Below are positions 34,520 through 47,100 of a stretch of DNA of 64,000 nt, piece after piece. The notes beneath the pieces are model-generated. The model searched no databases, had not been told where the DNA came from, and saw only the letters and a list, made by a program, of their open reading frames with translations. Position numbers and translations under genes: made by a program. Origin of the DNA: Selaginella moellendorffii (lineage: Eukaryota > Streptophyta > Lycopodiopsida > Selaginellales > Selaginellaceae); the NCBI RefSeq assembly GCF_000143415.4, contig NW_003314323.1, positions 934,499-998,498 of the forward strand. Reading direction: 5' to 3'. Positions within the stretch are counted from its first letter, which is position 1; each line of letters starts with the position of its first letter.

Positions 34520-35003
34520 CCATGAATTCATTCTCACTGCTGGCTATAGTGATGGTCTCTCTTTGAGTCAATGCTGTGGACCCCGAAGGATCTCACCTTC
34601 CCTGCAAACGCACTACCCTGAGGACTTCATCTTCGGCGCCCTCAAGCAATCAGCCAACACGAACAACGGGCCTCAATGGTCCTTTCCATTGTGAGGCTCG
34701 ACTTCGCAAAGGGTGGCTTGATCCCGCCTCACACCCATCCCCATGTCGAGATGAGTCGTGAGGTACGCTGGGTTTGTCACTCACTATGGACAACAAGCTA
34801 AGACGACGTGATGATCTTTCCCCGGGGCTTGATCCACTGGCAGCTCACACCGCCACTGGGATCGTCTCAACTCGCATTTCCCTGGCTTCCAGCTGATTGC
34901 CAGCTCCATGTTTGGATCCAATATCCTGGACGAGGTGTTGATCAAGACCTTCATCAACGAGAAGGCCGTGCAGCAGCTCAAGTCAATCTTCACTCTGGCT
35001 AGG
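34520..35003 (+). pseudogene. Germin-like pseudogene (cassette copy C)
   Basis: Pieces in order match germin-like gene 2: ATGAATTCATTCTCACTGCTG (leader), an in-frame TGA soon after, EDFIFGALKQSANT, a deleted middle, GGLIPPHTHP-like DNA followed by a damaged box 1, FPRGLIHWQL, then a frameshift, and MFGSNILDEVLIKTF...EKAVQQLKSIFT. Many indels; the metal-binding Glu region is lost. The gypsy element lies just 105 bp upstream and removed its promoter neighbourhood. Confidence 0.88.
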
Positions 35004-35029
35004 AAAAAAACCCATAGTGTCAAAGTTTG

Positions 35030-35763
35030 TCATACGAGATTTTTTCCAAGTGTGCTGTGCTTGAAGACCTCACTTGGTTCCTTTGTATCACCTCCATTCT
35101 CTTGGAAACTCTTGTTTTCTTCGCGATCAAAACAGTACCATGGCGCTTGCCACCCTTCATCCTCGAGCACCTTGCCAGGCTCGAAAGTCATGACATACTC
35201 TTCCCTCCCTGGAAGATTTTCATTCTTAGTTCTTAATAGAGCGAAAAGGAAGAGACTATACCTGTGTAGAAGATCCAATACACAGGCCTCTTTGTCTCCA
35301 CGTCCTCGTAGTAGAAGATGAAATCATCGGCCTTGGACCAGACATTGCAAGTGAATCCTCCCACTTCCCTCACGCCAATGTAAGTGGAATTGCTCACCAG
35401 CCAATCCGGTGGCAAAATCCCCACTGGAACATGAACAGTCCTGCAGCTGCCGGCGTCGAGATCGTAGAAGAAGGACGTGCCGTTTGTCCACTCGAGATCG
35501 TAAAGCGTGGATCCCAGCTGCGAGTGGATGATGTTGAAGTTCCTGCCATTCGGGAAATCATACCAGAGGTCGACCGTGGAGAGCTTGCCGCTCGCATTTT
35601 GGAGGAGCAGCGCGTGGAATTGCTCCGGCCACGGCGTTGGAGTGGGGCTTCCAAATCCGGCGTCGCAGAAGCCGAGAAGAATTGCTGCGAGGGCGAGCTT
35701 AGCCGCATTGCCATGCGACGCCATAGCCAAAATTATCCCTGCGTACCTTTGAAAAAATTCCAT
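35030..35763 (-). CDS. At4g14100-like secreted protein of unknown function, two exons
   Basis: Exons are 35763-35262 and 35208-35030, joined in frame across a 53-nt GT/AG intron to give ...[18 protein letters not shown]... . The length is 226 aa from 35,763, or 213 aa from the ATG at 35,724, which starts directly at a signal peptide ([19 protein letters not shown]) and is my preferred start. Family blocks: [87 protein letters not shown]. The plant family is conserved but functionally unassigned (sometimes labelled glycosyl transferase without proof). It is the only intact copy of three in this window, and it converges on a dead germin gene. Confidence 0.85.
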
Positions 35764-35789
35764 ATCTTTACATCCAACAAACGTACTGC

Positions 35790-36545
35790 CACTGTATCAA
35801 ACTATTTCGCTGCACTTTGGAGCTCCACTCCTGATACCGGTGCAAGCTCCCTGGAAACTCGTGAAGAGTCCATCGACTTTAACAGTCTTGATCTAGTATT
35901 CGAATTCCTCGTATGGATCCTCATGAAAATCAAAATGTAGGAACTGGTTCTCGTTCCTAAACGTGTAGGCTTAAGAAGATAAAAAATTGAGGGTAGCGAA
36001 AGGTAAGGAAATTTGCAGCGGCCAAACCTGGAGATGCCGAGAGTGAGCTCTTGAAACCAGGTGCGTTGCGTATAACCAGTGGTGATGTTTGGAGGCACTA
36101 GATCCAAGTATCGGTTTGATGTTATCTCTGCATAACTCTGTCATAATTGAAGCTTTTCAGGATACAATCGACTCCGGTTTGAGGATACCTGGTTTGTGTC
36201 CTGCGTAAGAACCGTGTAATCGTCGATCAGTAAGATCTTTGGAGAGTCTGTGATGTTTGAGATGTACATAAGCGACGTTGGAGCTAAGGTTTGTATAAAG
36301 ATTGTCTGCTTGTTCCACTTGTCCGACATATTTTCCTTTGTAGCCATACTTCTGTAGCATTTCCATGAACGAATCTTCTCCTGTTTGCAGAAAGGATTTC
36401 ATTTATAAGAAAAAACAAACACGAGAGAGAAGAAAGATTATTTTCTTTCTTTCACTTACATGTTTGTTCATGGAGACCGCACTCTTCACTTCCGGATAGA
36501 TTCCAAGGCGATTGAGATAAAAGGTTCGAATGTGATGATTTGAAC
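35790..36545 (-). pseudogene. Glycerophosphodiester phosphodiesterase (GDPD) pseudogene
   Basis: Minus-strand exon pieces in family order: FYLNRLGIYPEVKSAVSMNK (about 36,530-36,465), then EDSFMEMLQKYGYKGKY, a one-base frameshift near 36,335, KQTIFIQTLAPTSLMYISNI and DSPKILLIDDYTVLTQDTNQ (to about 36,190). After a gap with lost sequence come AYTFRNENQFLHFDFHEDPY, a TAG at 35,893-35,895, and VDGLFTSF. Active GDPDs hydrolyse glycerophosphodiesters to glycerol-3-phosphate. The catalytic N-terminal part was not found and the frame is broken twice, so this is dead. Confidence 0.8.
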
Positions 36546-37050
36546 CACTACACAAAGAAGACAACGAAGGGGGAAGATTCCTCGATTGCTCTGTGGACAG
36601 AGAAATTTAGAGTAATCCATGGCTCGCATTTGTATACTCACCTTTTACGCCAGTGCCGTTTTCCCAATTTGATCCGCGGGTCGGGTACAATCGAGCGACC
36701 GAGAAATACGTTTACCTGGGGACTAAATTTCTAATCGTTTTGCTTCTTGTCAGGCTGATGAGAATGTAGCAGCTCCTTTACCACGATGCAATTGCTTTTC
36801 GCGTATCAAAGTCCCCACTCTGGAAGCTCACACTCTTTGGAATCTTTTTTTTGCGTTCTAGGTGACTGAATCCTCGTTTAAATCGTCTATCCCCTTACTT
36901 CTTGCTTTTGGCTTCACACCTTTCCTTCGGTCATTCTCCTCCAGACCAGGAGGATAGCTTTGCACTTTCGCTCAACGTCCCGCAATCGGTGCGACCATTG
37001 ACTGTATAGCTACTTTAAGCCCTCATCAAACATTTTCCTCTTTTACTCCT
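36546..37050. other. Decayed flank, no clear gene
   Basis: A donor-like GTGAGTATAC on the minus strand near 36,640 may be another lost GDPD exon. Nothing else is recognisable. Confidence 0.3.
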
Positions 37051-37052
37051 AT

Positions 37053-37112
37053 CCAGGTTTGGATCCAGAAATATCTTGGACATGGTTAGTCAAAGGCCTT
37101 TTTGTCCCTCTT
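37053..37112 (+). pseudogene. Short germin-like 3' fragment
   Basis: GTTTGGATCCAGAAATATCT and TGGTTAGTCAAAG match the C-terminal coding stretch of germin-like gene 1 (FGSGDILDEVLVK). Only about 60 bp remain. Confidence 0.55.
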
Positions 37113-37224
37113 TTCCTCTAACCCGTGTCGGGGGAATGAGTGATAGTGTTGTTAAACAAGCTCAGCATCGACGTGAGGAAGTCATCCGAGTCTCGAAGCT
37201 TAAGCGTCACCAACCATGGTGGAA

Positions 37225-37530
37225 GGGGCCAGGAAAGGCAGCATGGAAATTGCAAGTGAAGGCATCGGGAATCTGGCCAGTGACAGAGGTATCATCAAGC
37301 TCCGTGTAAACAAGGTTGAATAGCAGTCCAAGGAACACTACCTGTGAGCTTGTTAGACTGGAGCCGAATCCTCTCCAAGTTGGACAGGCCACCAATGGAA
37401 GATGGGATTGCTGCCTTGGAATCCATGTAAGCCTGGAGGCGAGAGAGCTTCGTGACCATGCTTGGAATTTCCCATGCCAAAAGACCACGCTCGAGAGATC
37501 TTCGTGGAGAGTTACCAAAAGCATTTGAAC
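37225..37530 (-). pseudogene. LRR receptor fragment
   Basis: The minus frame reads LSRLQAYMDSKAAIPSSIGG and LSNLERIRLQSNKLTGSVPW, then in another frame LDDTSVTGQIPDAF. These are plant-type LRRs with a frameshift; no kinase or signal peptide is present. Confidence 0.7.
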
Positions 37531-37559
37531 GTGAGCGGGACGTAGATTATCCTTAGTGT

Positions 37560-40500
37560 AAAGAGTCGAGTTTAAAGATTAAACTAAATTTTTTTGAAAT
37601 ATATTCTTATTATCATTTCTAATCTTTGTAAATATTGAAGATTTTGTTGTACTGTCTCACCAAAGAAAAAAAATTCATGATCTGGAAAAATATTACAAAG
37701 TAAATAATAAAATGGTGGGGGTTTTTGTTGGTGTAAAACAATTATTAAAATTTTAATTCCAATTATATGTATAGATAACTGACTTGTGCCAGCAAAGAAT
37801 TTGGCCTTACGATGAATCTACCATGGTATTTCTTTTAAAATAACGTCTTTAAGTTGTGGAGGAAAATGTTGAGGGTTACTTCTTGAAACTTTTAGATGTT
37901 TTCCAAATAAAATAATCAATACAAGAGAGAAAATCATTCTGTAAGAAGCCATAAAGAAAACATGTTTGTTTTTGGAATCTTGTGTGTGTAACATGTTGAA
38001 TAAATCAACCAAATGTATGGCAAATGCAGCCACGATGCAAAATAATGTTCTTAATCTACATATGGGATATGAAAAATGATATATAATTTAAGCATAGTTT
38101 TATTTTTGTTGTATTATATATTAATGAATCTTTGCACACCATTGTTTGTAAATCCAAATCTCAGATCCATAAGGTTACTAGTTTGTGGAAATAGGCCAAG
38201 CAACATTCCAGTGTAACTACTAATCTATTTTCTTTACTAAAGCCAGGTAGTGCACTCCATCTCTTGTGAACAATTAAGATTTTGGAAGGTCTATTTAAAG
38301 TTGGATACATCAATAGTAACAACAGAAATAGTTACATGATTTTGGGGAGTTTGTACCATGGAATGTTGTGTCTGTTGGCTGATATTATAAATTTATGTTT
38401 AGTTCCACATCCAGCTGAGGTGTCTGCTCTTGGGACAAGTGGAATTGATGCCTCCTTAAAGGTTGACGATCCAAGCTCTGACAAGGTGGAAAAGAAAAGG
38501 AACAAATGGTGAAAGAAAGAAGAAAAAATGAAAAAGGAAAAAGAGAATGAAAGAAATCACCAAAGAGTGAGCAAGTCTTGCCCACTTAAATGCACTGAAT
38601 CTCTAATGTTTGGTGGATGCTCCTTGAGCTGGAAGTCTTGGTCTAACTCCAAAAGGTTGGCTAAACCTGAAAAAATCCTATTAATTCCATCAAAGATGAT
38701 TGCGTTGAAGATTGTTGTTTCTTGGGAGAAAGAGGACTCCCAGTTGATGATGTTAAGTGTTCTGATGCAAGGAAAGACGTCTACTTCTCTATTATTGATC
38801 TGGTGGCCTTCTGAAGTGGTGAGGGATGCGAAAACTGTCTTGAATTTCCCCACCAGCTGAAAGATTCCAAGCCTAAAGGATGAAGGAATTTGCTCGGGTA
38901 TATGGTCTTCTTTGTTGACTGGAAGTGGCTGGTGGAGACAATGTTAATCATATCTTGTGCTACATAGCCTTCTAGTGATGGATTGATGAATATTTAAGGA
39001 AGTCGCTGCCCCCAAAGTGAAAGATACCATTGCACTATTGGTGACCGGAATATGTGTCATGCTTGCCTGTGAACTGCTTCTTAGTGTAGTTGGTCTGCAC
39101 CAGTGGCGACTGCTGCTCTGGAATTTTGGTGATGATATACAGCAACAAGAAAGGTTCCTGAATCATCCATGCTGGAGGAACCTGAGATGCTGGTGTAAGA
39201 AGAAGTAAAGAATCTCATAGTCCCAGCTCACTTGACTAGCCAAAACTTTCTCTCAAACCTTTGGAGTTGTATCCACTACTTTGTCTGCTTTTTTGTACTA
39301 ATGTTTACCTTTTAGAAATTGCTCCAGAGGCCATGTACTTTACCATGGTACTTTGTGGTGACTCACAGCTTTGAGCTAGTTCCTCCACGTTGGCTGGCAC
39401 ATCTTGATGAGTCCTTCATCTTGTCGTTGTTGTGTCATGAGTTAGAGTGTTGTTGTCCTACTTCAATGGTGTCAAGATGATGGTCTCTAGCTGCTCAGCA
39501 TTAAAAAAAGATGGTTAATTCCCTTTCGTCATCTTTTTTAGGCATTTGTTGCTCTACGAGCTGCTCTCACACACATGCTGTATGTCTGGTTGGCTCTCTG
39601 CAGCTTTGGAAGACTCTGTAGACACCACTTGAGTGTTCTCATGTCAATCAAAATCTGAAACAGTGATCCAGAAGATAGAAATCTCCTCTTCTTTTGGTGT
39701 AGCGAGTATTTGTGTCATCTCAAATGTTGGCTATTCGTGAAGGATTAAACTTGTGATCAAAGAAGCGGTTACATGGAATAGGGCTTGTGAGGTGGCAAAG
39801 CTATAGCACATGTAAAGGATTTTGATATCCCGAGAGAATAAGAGTGGAAAACAATGGGGAGTGAAGGTTAGATTAGGCCCTCAGGGATTTTGCACTTAAC
39901 AATGTTTCTTAAAGTGTGGTTTAGAGTAAAGAGTGCTTTGTTACTTATAAACATCTTGAGTGTGGCTTGGATTGGAATGTGCTTATGTTCATTTTGTGGA
40001 TGTGGGTTTTTTTGCTGGAATAGTAAGTGTGTTTCTATCAATGTCCTGAGTACCTCAAAGTGAGTATATTTGGAGATCTTGTGTCAGTATTTGCAATGCA
40101 CTACAAGGCTGGATCATGTGCATGTGCTTCTTTCAAATTGTGAGGCTGCCACTAGCAAGTAGAGAGCAACTAGATTGTGTTGACGAGAGATCAAGCTAAT
40201 ATGTTAGATATTCTATGCCACATGGCTTGAGTGACGAATTTGTTCATTACACCCTTCTTGGTATCAAAGGGATTGTGTGACAATTCTTGCATGTGGGGGA
40301 GAGAATTAGCTTCTGAAGTGTGAGTTTCTTTTATTAATCTTTAACCTAATATTGTTGTGGCATCTTCTTGAAAAGTTGAATGCAAGTGGTGGATCCAGTG
40401 TAGGACTAAGTGAATCTTTTGCAAAGTTTGAGAAGTGGAGTTGGGCTGATATTGCTGAGGAAAAGGAGGAGCACACCCAGTAGTAGTATCTTGAACTAGT

Positions 40501-40640
40501 GCTAAGGGAAAAAATGCTTAAGAGGGTGGTGTGGGTATGTTTAGAGTTCAATAAACATATATATATATACATTCCCCATATTCTAATGGGACTAATACAA
40601 AACCTGGGTGTGCCACCCTCTTAATAAGCTATTCTATGTG
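37560..40640. other. AT-rich decayed DNA, no recognised gene
   Basis: Frames of up to 110 codons occur (38,282-38,860) but lack known motifs. An ATATAT run lies at about 40,556-40,570. It is probably old transposon DNA by composition and by its neighbour, the LINE. Confidence 0.4.
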
Positions 40641-43600
40641 ATCCTTATGTGTCGCAACTAGATCTAGTCCTAGAGTAGAAGTGGACATGGTTGTCTCCTT
40701 TGGATCATATTGATGTCCAAGTCACCCCTTCAAGCCAAACATAGAACAATGTCCAAGGGGTGCCACTACCAATGCATCTCATCACCTACGATTTTGCTGA
40801 AACATAGAAGCCACTTAATCCTCCACTCCTCTAGCCGTCTTGGTTTCACCTACTCTTTCAAAATGGTGTAATGAAGATGCACCACTGCAAAAGTGAGTCT
40901 CCACCATGATACCAACACTATTGATATCCTCACTTATTGCCCATCAAAGTGACAATGGTTCCGTGCCTCCTAAAGTGCTTACACTCTTGTCGCTCTCCAG
41001 ATGGACTAACACTTATAGCCCATCGCCTCCCAAACTAACATCCCAAATTCAACCCCTATCACGTCCCACCAGACTCGCATGCTCCATCTGTGTTGTCCTC
41101 AACAACAAATATGTCTCCAAGCTAGGCCAATGGCTGGACCTCTAGCTCCCTCAAACCAATGGAGGATATCTCGGCTCTAAACCTCAAACTCTAGAATATC
41201 TCCTAATTCCCGCATCACCTTGAGAATTTGTCGCCATACCTCTCTCACTGTATCACATTCTCATATTGCATGTCATGTTGCCTCTAGCTTGCCATACTCC
41301 TTACATCTAGCCCGTTATTTGCCACCAACCAAGAGGTGGCCTTGACTTTCTCCTGTACTGGTAATTTCCAGAACACAAGTGTGTTGTCCACCACCTAGTT
41401 TGCTTTGACTCCTTGTTTAATCCATTTCTTCCAGAGCTTGGGGATATCCCCTCGGGCCTCTTCCTGCTGGTCAAGAGACCATCCACACTTCCTTGACTTC
41501 AAATAAGATCACCACATGTCAACCAAGTTGTATATGCTTTGTAGTCTTCCTCATATCCTTGTCTAGAACTCCTATCAGTTATTTGAGAGTTCAGAAACCT
41601 TCACCATGCAACTTTCTCTAGATTGTGTAGTGATCTTCCCTACTTAGCATCTTATTGTCCACTTTGAAGAGGTCATTAAAAAATAGGGGCTGGTTTAGCC
41701 AGTCCTTTGCTTGCCCCAGCATTTCCCTACTGATTGGAAATTTGCTCCATAGCCTGAGAATCCCTTGAACTAGTGTACCGCCCTTGACTATTTGCTTTGG
41801 CTCTTTAGTAAAAAGCCAACGTAGATCCTCCTCCATGGTCTCACAATGTTGTGCCTAGGCCAGATTGTTAACAAACTCTGTATAAACATGAGTCTCCAAG
41901 GTTAGTTACTTGGTTGAAGGCCTATAAGGAGGATTTTGTATTGTAGTGCCTTCGCTATGTCACTCAGATTGATAACTCTAAGTCCTCCCAAGACTCATGG
42001 ACGTGTTGTGAATTGCCATGCAACCTTGGCCATGATCCTCCCTATAACAAGTGTGCTCTACCACCCATACTTACATACCATCGTGCGTACCTTTCTAAGA
42101 GTGCATTCAAAGACAAGATAGATTGAGAGGTGGTACCAAATGCTAGGCAAGATGATCCTCCTAGCTACACCACTCTCGTGGGTAGATTGAGTTTCCAAGG
42201 AGCCCACTTTTGGATTGATGTTTATATCCTTTGGAGCAAAGTGTCATCCTAAAGTGCTGCACTGAACCTAGTACCAACTTAAATCCCTAGATGCTTGGTG
42301 TCCTCTCCTGGTTTAAGCCACTAGAAGTCAATGTCTTGACCCCAAGACTCAATGCCTGGCCACCCCCAATTTATACCCACTGAATTGTTCTAGTTAATTG
42401 TTGTGCCAATTGAAAAGTTGAAAGTCTCTAGTGCCTTCTTAGCTGTGTCCAAGTTCTCCTTAGTTGTGAGTAGGAACATGGCTGTGTTGTCTACAAATGC
42501 TCCATCTAAGAGTTCTTAAGTCACCCTTGCCATCCCAAGATGATGGGGGAAAGTCCACCTCAATCTTCTTTGCTTCATCAGAGTGGTGAGTGAGGAGAAG
42601 AAGGGGCAGCTCTGGCCTAGGCAATGTCTCAAACCTGGAGACTTTGTGGCTCTACAATAGGATGTATAGCTAGATAGGGAACGAGTCAGCCTAGGAGCTT
42701 GGACATGGGTGTTTATAGCCCTAACACTAGCTTGGGAGGATGGTGATGTGGTGTCTTTTGAATAGATGTCAATCATCCTTTTCAGGTTATAAGAGGCAAT
42801 ATGCTGCTACTAGTAGGAGATGAACAAGTCATGCCGATGGTGACGGATGACAAAGTCAAGGGTAGGATTTGAGTAATATGACAAGCTCCAAAGTAGTTGG
42901 TGGTGGTTCAATCTAAGGCCTCACTAGAGGGGGATGGCATTCTCAGATGGTGGTGACAACAACTTATCAAAGATCTGGATTGGGACCCAGCAATATGGAA
43001 ATGAGGAGTGAGGAGCTTCCTGGAAGTTGTTGTCTCGCAACTGGCAGGGTGAGTCCTTCAATGCGCCCACCTTCCACTAGAAACGTGCCCAAGGCCTCAG
43101 CCACGATCAGAAAGAGATAGGGCACTAGTGGACTCCCTTGGCATACCGAGTGTCCCAGTTGAAAACTTGGTCCCATCTCGCTGTTTATTATGACTCTACT
43201 TGCAACTTTCTCGCAACCATCTCTTTCAAGATGCTGATCTTATGCATACACTCCTCCAGGAACCTCCAGTCCACGCAATTGTAGGCATTCTCAAAGTCTA
43301 ATAGCCACACTACAATTTGTCGGTTAGAGATCTCTGCCCATCTCTAAGCCAATAGGTCTGTCCAAATATTTTCTGCGATTTGTCGCCCTGGAACGAAATC
43401 TGTTTGCTGTTCCTGGATGATCAACGGCATAACAGGTTGGAGCTTGAGAGTCATTGCTTTGGCATAGACCTTGTAGGACGTGTTGAGCATGGTGATTAGC
43501 CTCCAGTTCCTCAACTCTTGCAAGTCCCCCCTCTTTGGGATAAGTGCAATTAAGCCCTTAAGAATCTCACAAGGCAAGGCCCCATCACGCTGAGCATCCC

Positions 43601-44561
43601 ACCACACTTGCAGCAGTAGTGAGCCTATAGTTTCTAGTGCTCCTAAAAAAAGCAAGCAAAAGGCCATCAGTACTTGGCTACTTGTCATTACTGAGCTTCC
43701 CAAGTGCTTCCTAAAGCTCCTCCAATGTGAAGTCCTTCCTCAATGAGTTGTACCACTTGTGAGGGACATGCCGGGGAAGAGATGCAAGCACTTCCTCTGC
43801 TGCACTTTCCCTTCCTAGAGTCCATTGCTGGGCCGTGTATAGCACTTGGTAGATCTCCTGGGTGAGCTATTGCATCCCTTATTGATCCTTGATGACCCTC
43901 CCATCTCTGTGCTTCAGTCTCAGGATGGGAGGAGAATTAGTAACTGGCCTAATTCCCCGAAGCTTCTGGGAAAAAATTGGGAGCATTGGGATCATTCCTA
44001 GTTTGTCCTGCATGAGGGTGTCTTGTATTAGCTTGATCACCACCGAGTCTTGCAATGTTACTCTCATGATTGACTGTTGGACTACTGTCCCTCTACCTCT
44101 TTGGAGCCTGATCATGCAACGAAGAGGGTTGTGGTTTGAGAAGGAGGTGAAGCCAAGCCATGTTTTAAGGCTCCTGCCATCTTGCCATATGCAGGTTGAG
44201 GCATACACCCGGTCCATTCTGAACTAGGAGGTCACTGTCTGTCACCTTGTAAAAGGGTGAGCATGTGGTGCGAACCCCTCTACATGTTGGAGGTCCATGA
44301 TCCCTAATACATCCATGCAAGAAAATGAGGTGTTATGGGTCTCCCCTGCCATTTTGTGGAGATGGTCCACACCGCAGTCATCTTCCCTCTATACTTTGTC
44401 CACAAGAAGCCTCGGATAGGGTATTTCACAAAGCCTATCCACTCAGTAATGGCACTCTCTATGCATGTCTGGTAGTCACCAATGGTGATGACCTTCAGGA
44501 AGGCTTTATCTCCAACTTTTAGTTCTAATAATTGTTTTTCAAGTTTGCCCTCTATCCCCAA
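40640..44561 (-). mobile_element. Decayed LINE (non-LTR retrotransposon)
   Basis: The minus-strand order is an endonuclease-like part (44,561-43,880), RT (about 43,703-42,490), and a zinc-binding RT-associated domain (41,900-41,270). RT blocks: LIPKRGDLQELRNWRLITML, NTSYKVYAKAMTLKLQPVMP, QTDFVPGRQIAENI, QGSPLVPYLFLIVAEALG. The catalytic FADD box near 42,500 reads FVDN. Downstream, pieces such as VKATSWLVANNGLD match the zf-RVT region. Many stops and frameshifts are present, and about 450 bp of unrelated DNA appears inserted between EALG... and the FVDN box. Ends and target-site duplication were not found. Confidence 0.8.
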
Positions 44562-45966
44562 TAGCTAGTGTTGGGGAAGTTGTTGTTCTCATTAGGGATT
44601 ATACACATCTTTAGATGCTACTAGTTGGGAGCTCTACATGCTTGATTGGTGGATCCATGGCTTATATCAGCTTATGCATTATGGGAAGATTGATTTCATC
44701 TTTTTTAATCTTCCTAATGGGATGCCACCACTGCATGGGGATACTCCCTCATGGAATTTGTTGTAGGCCCAACACATTTCCCAAGCCTTACAAATTGCAA
44801 GCAACTTCATGATATACAAGGGTGTGGTTGTCATAATCTTTTCGCACTCTCTAATGTGGGGAGGCTTTCTTGTGCACTTTGTTGACAATGATGATGGATT
44901 TATGGAGTTTTTATTTAGCTATCTTCTTTCAAGTATAGCAGTGGACATGAAAGGCAGTAGCAGGCAGAAGTGGAAGGTGCATGACTTCTTTATTTACAAA
45001 TTAACTTTATTCTATTTTTTTCCAAGTTTATTCCTAGAACTACCATGCTCTATACCACATGCCATAAGGCCATACAAGCTGACGAGCATGTTGCTCTTGC
45101 TTTACTAGGATAGGATAATTCTATAGACATCATCCTAATTATGATTGACTCGAAGGTTCTTCACCTAGCATTCCCCAACTAATGACATTATTCGTCATGG
45201 CCACGTAGATCTTGTTAGAGTTATTCTGTCTACCAAAGGGGATTGTGCATGATGCTATAGCAGGATTTAAGTTAATGATGTTGGCAGCGAAAGAGACAAG
45301 CAATTTTTGCACTTGAGAAGGAGAGTGCCTTTGAGGATATTCTTGGGAGATTTTGTGACAAGTGATGTTAGTGTTTGAAGTAATCTAAAATATTTATTCT
45401 CAAACATTTCTATATCGTGAGGTCCACACTTATCACACAAGGTGTTTTAGTCTATATGTTTGATCTTAATCATATGGATGATCATATAGACCAAAATCAA
45501 TTCCACTTACCTATTTATGTTAAACGCATGGCACAATATTACATGCAATATGAGTCTATATTGAAGGAGCATCCCACTATACCCATTTTTTCTTTTCTAG
45601 ATAGGGAACTAGAAGAAGACTAAATATATTCTAATTTTTATATTAATTATATTTTTTAATAGATTATTTTCTTTCTTTGTAGACTAAAAGATTAGTTAGT
45701 GTTGAACCAATAATCTATATAAGCTTATGGAATACCTTAAACATATAAATTTTAAGTTAAAATTCTTGGTTCGAGACAAACTAAGGTTATTAAACTTTAG
45801 CTAGTTAAGGGATTGTATTGATTTCCTTTGACTTTTATTAACTTGAGCTCAACTCAAAAACTACCCAACCCCCTAGAGATTCAACTATCATGGTAAGTTT
45901 AGCATCTTTATAGAAATGCTAAATCAAGTTCTAAGATGGTGTCACTACAATTTGGAGGAGGGTATT
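44562..45966. other. Decayed DNA between the LINE and LTR element
   Basis: No recognised gene; AT-rich from about 45.4 kb. Short frames at 44,615-45,108 have no motif. Confidence 0.35.
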
Positions 45967-47100
45967 TGTCGCGAATGTGACTTCGGGTATCGAAAGTTAC
46001 ATGTTGGCTAGTCCTTACGGACACTCTTACCTTACTGCCACGATAGTAGGAGGTCGGTGTTGCTAGACCCTTTATCAGTCTCTCTTGTTCAAGTGTTAGT
46101 AAACTGAACTTTACATCTGTACTTAGCCGGATGAGCATAAGGACGGAATTCCTAAGTGTCTATTTTGCCAAGTATACTTGGCCCAGCTTTTTAGTTCTCT
46201 TTTGCTCTGGCTTGATAAGAACCCTCGCATATTGAGATTGGTTCCTTAATATTGCTGGATGATAGCTTACCGTGTTTGCCAAATATCCTCACTATTATAC
46301 CCTTTGTGTTAGTCTCATTTTGGTCCCAAATACTATTTATGGAAAGTGTTTAGATTTGCTCATTTGGCATATCTATAGAATGTAGAGATTGACCTGAACA
46401 CAATGGTGTTTATCCCGTGTCCAAATTTGCAATCTAGGGACATTCCATATTTAGTAAGTTTCGAGTTTGTTTCAGAGACTAACTCTTGATACTAAAGGAG
46501 GCTTGGGGTGAAAGCCCAAAGCGTGTGTTCCTCAAGGGGGGGGGGGCGGCTTGTGGGGGGTCCCAAATGTATAATAGGGATAGTGGGTAGGTCAGGCATG
46601 GCTAACCAACTTGAGACATAGTTTAGCTCCCATTTGTGTGCTTGTCCTTGTTTTGCGTCTGATTTGGGTCTAAGCCCAAGTTCCACACCATGTTAGCTGG
46701 TGGAGTACCCATGTCCTCACGTTAGGCCACCGGTATGCCAAAATAGCGCCAGACTCCATTTGGCTCCGTTTTGTGTGCTGGTCCTAGCATTGGGATGCTG
46801 GTTACTCTAAAACTGTTCCAAGTTGCTCTAGGCTCCTGTCCCTTCGCTCCTTGGGCTTTATGCTCGGGAGTTGCTTTGTGGTTTGGTTCCATCACTCCTT
46901 GGCTCCATGCTTGGGAGTTTAGCACCATTCCTTTGTTTAGTGGCCCAAGGCCCTGAACCTCGGGTTTCACACCACTATCCTTTGGACACGTGGCATATGA
47001 CATGTGGCAAGTGTCACGTGGCATAAAGAGGGTTTAGGTTTTGCTTTGTGGTGTTATCCTATGGTAAATCACCATAGGATAAAGGGTCAAAACCACGTGT
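45967..47100 (+). repeat. 5' LTR (end not exactly fixed)
   Basis: It matches 52,082-53,151 almost continuously to about 47,067 and probably extends somewhat further. It contains a G run at about 46,540-46,551 and the inverted repeat CCTATGG...CCATAGG near 47,060-47,080. Overlapping frames at 46,722-47,024 on both strands recur in both LTRs and are not genes. Confidence 0.75.

Noticed and set aside
46722-47024. A 100-codon minus-strand open frame, with a similar one at 52,830-53,105, rich in Pro/Gly/Lys
   Set aside because: Both lie at the same place in the two LTRs, have equal-length shadows on the plus strand, and match no family; the similarity comes from the repeat itself.
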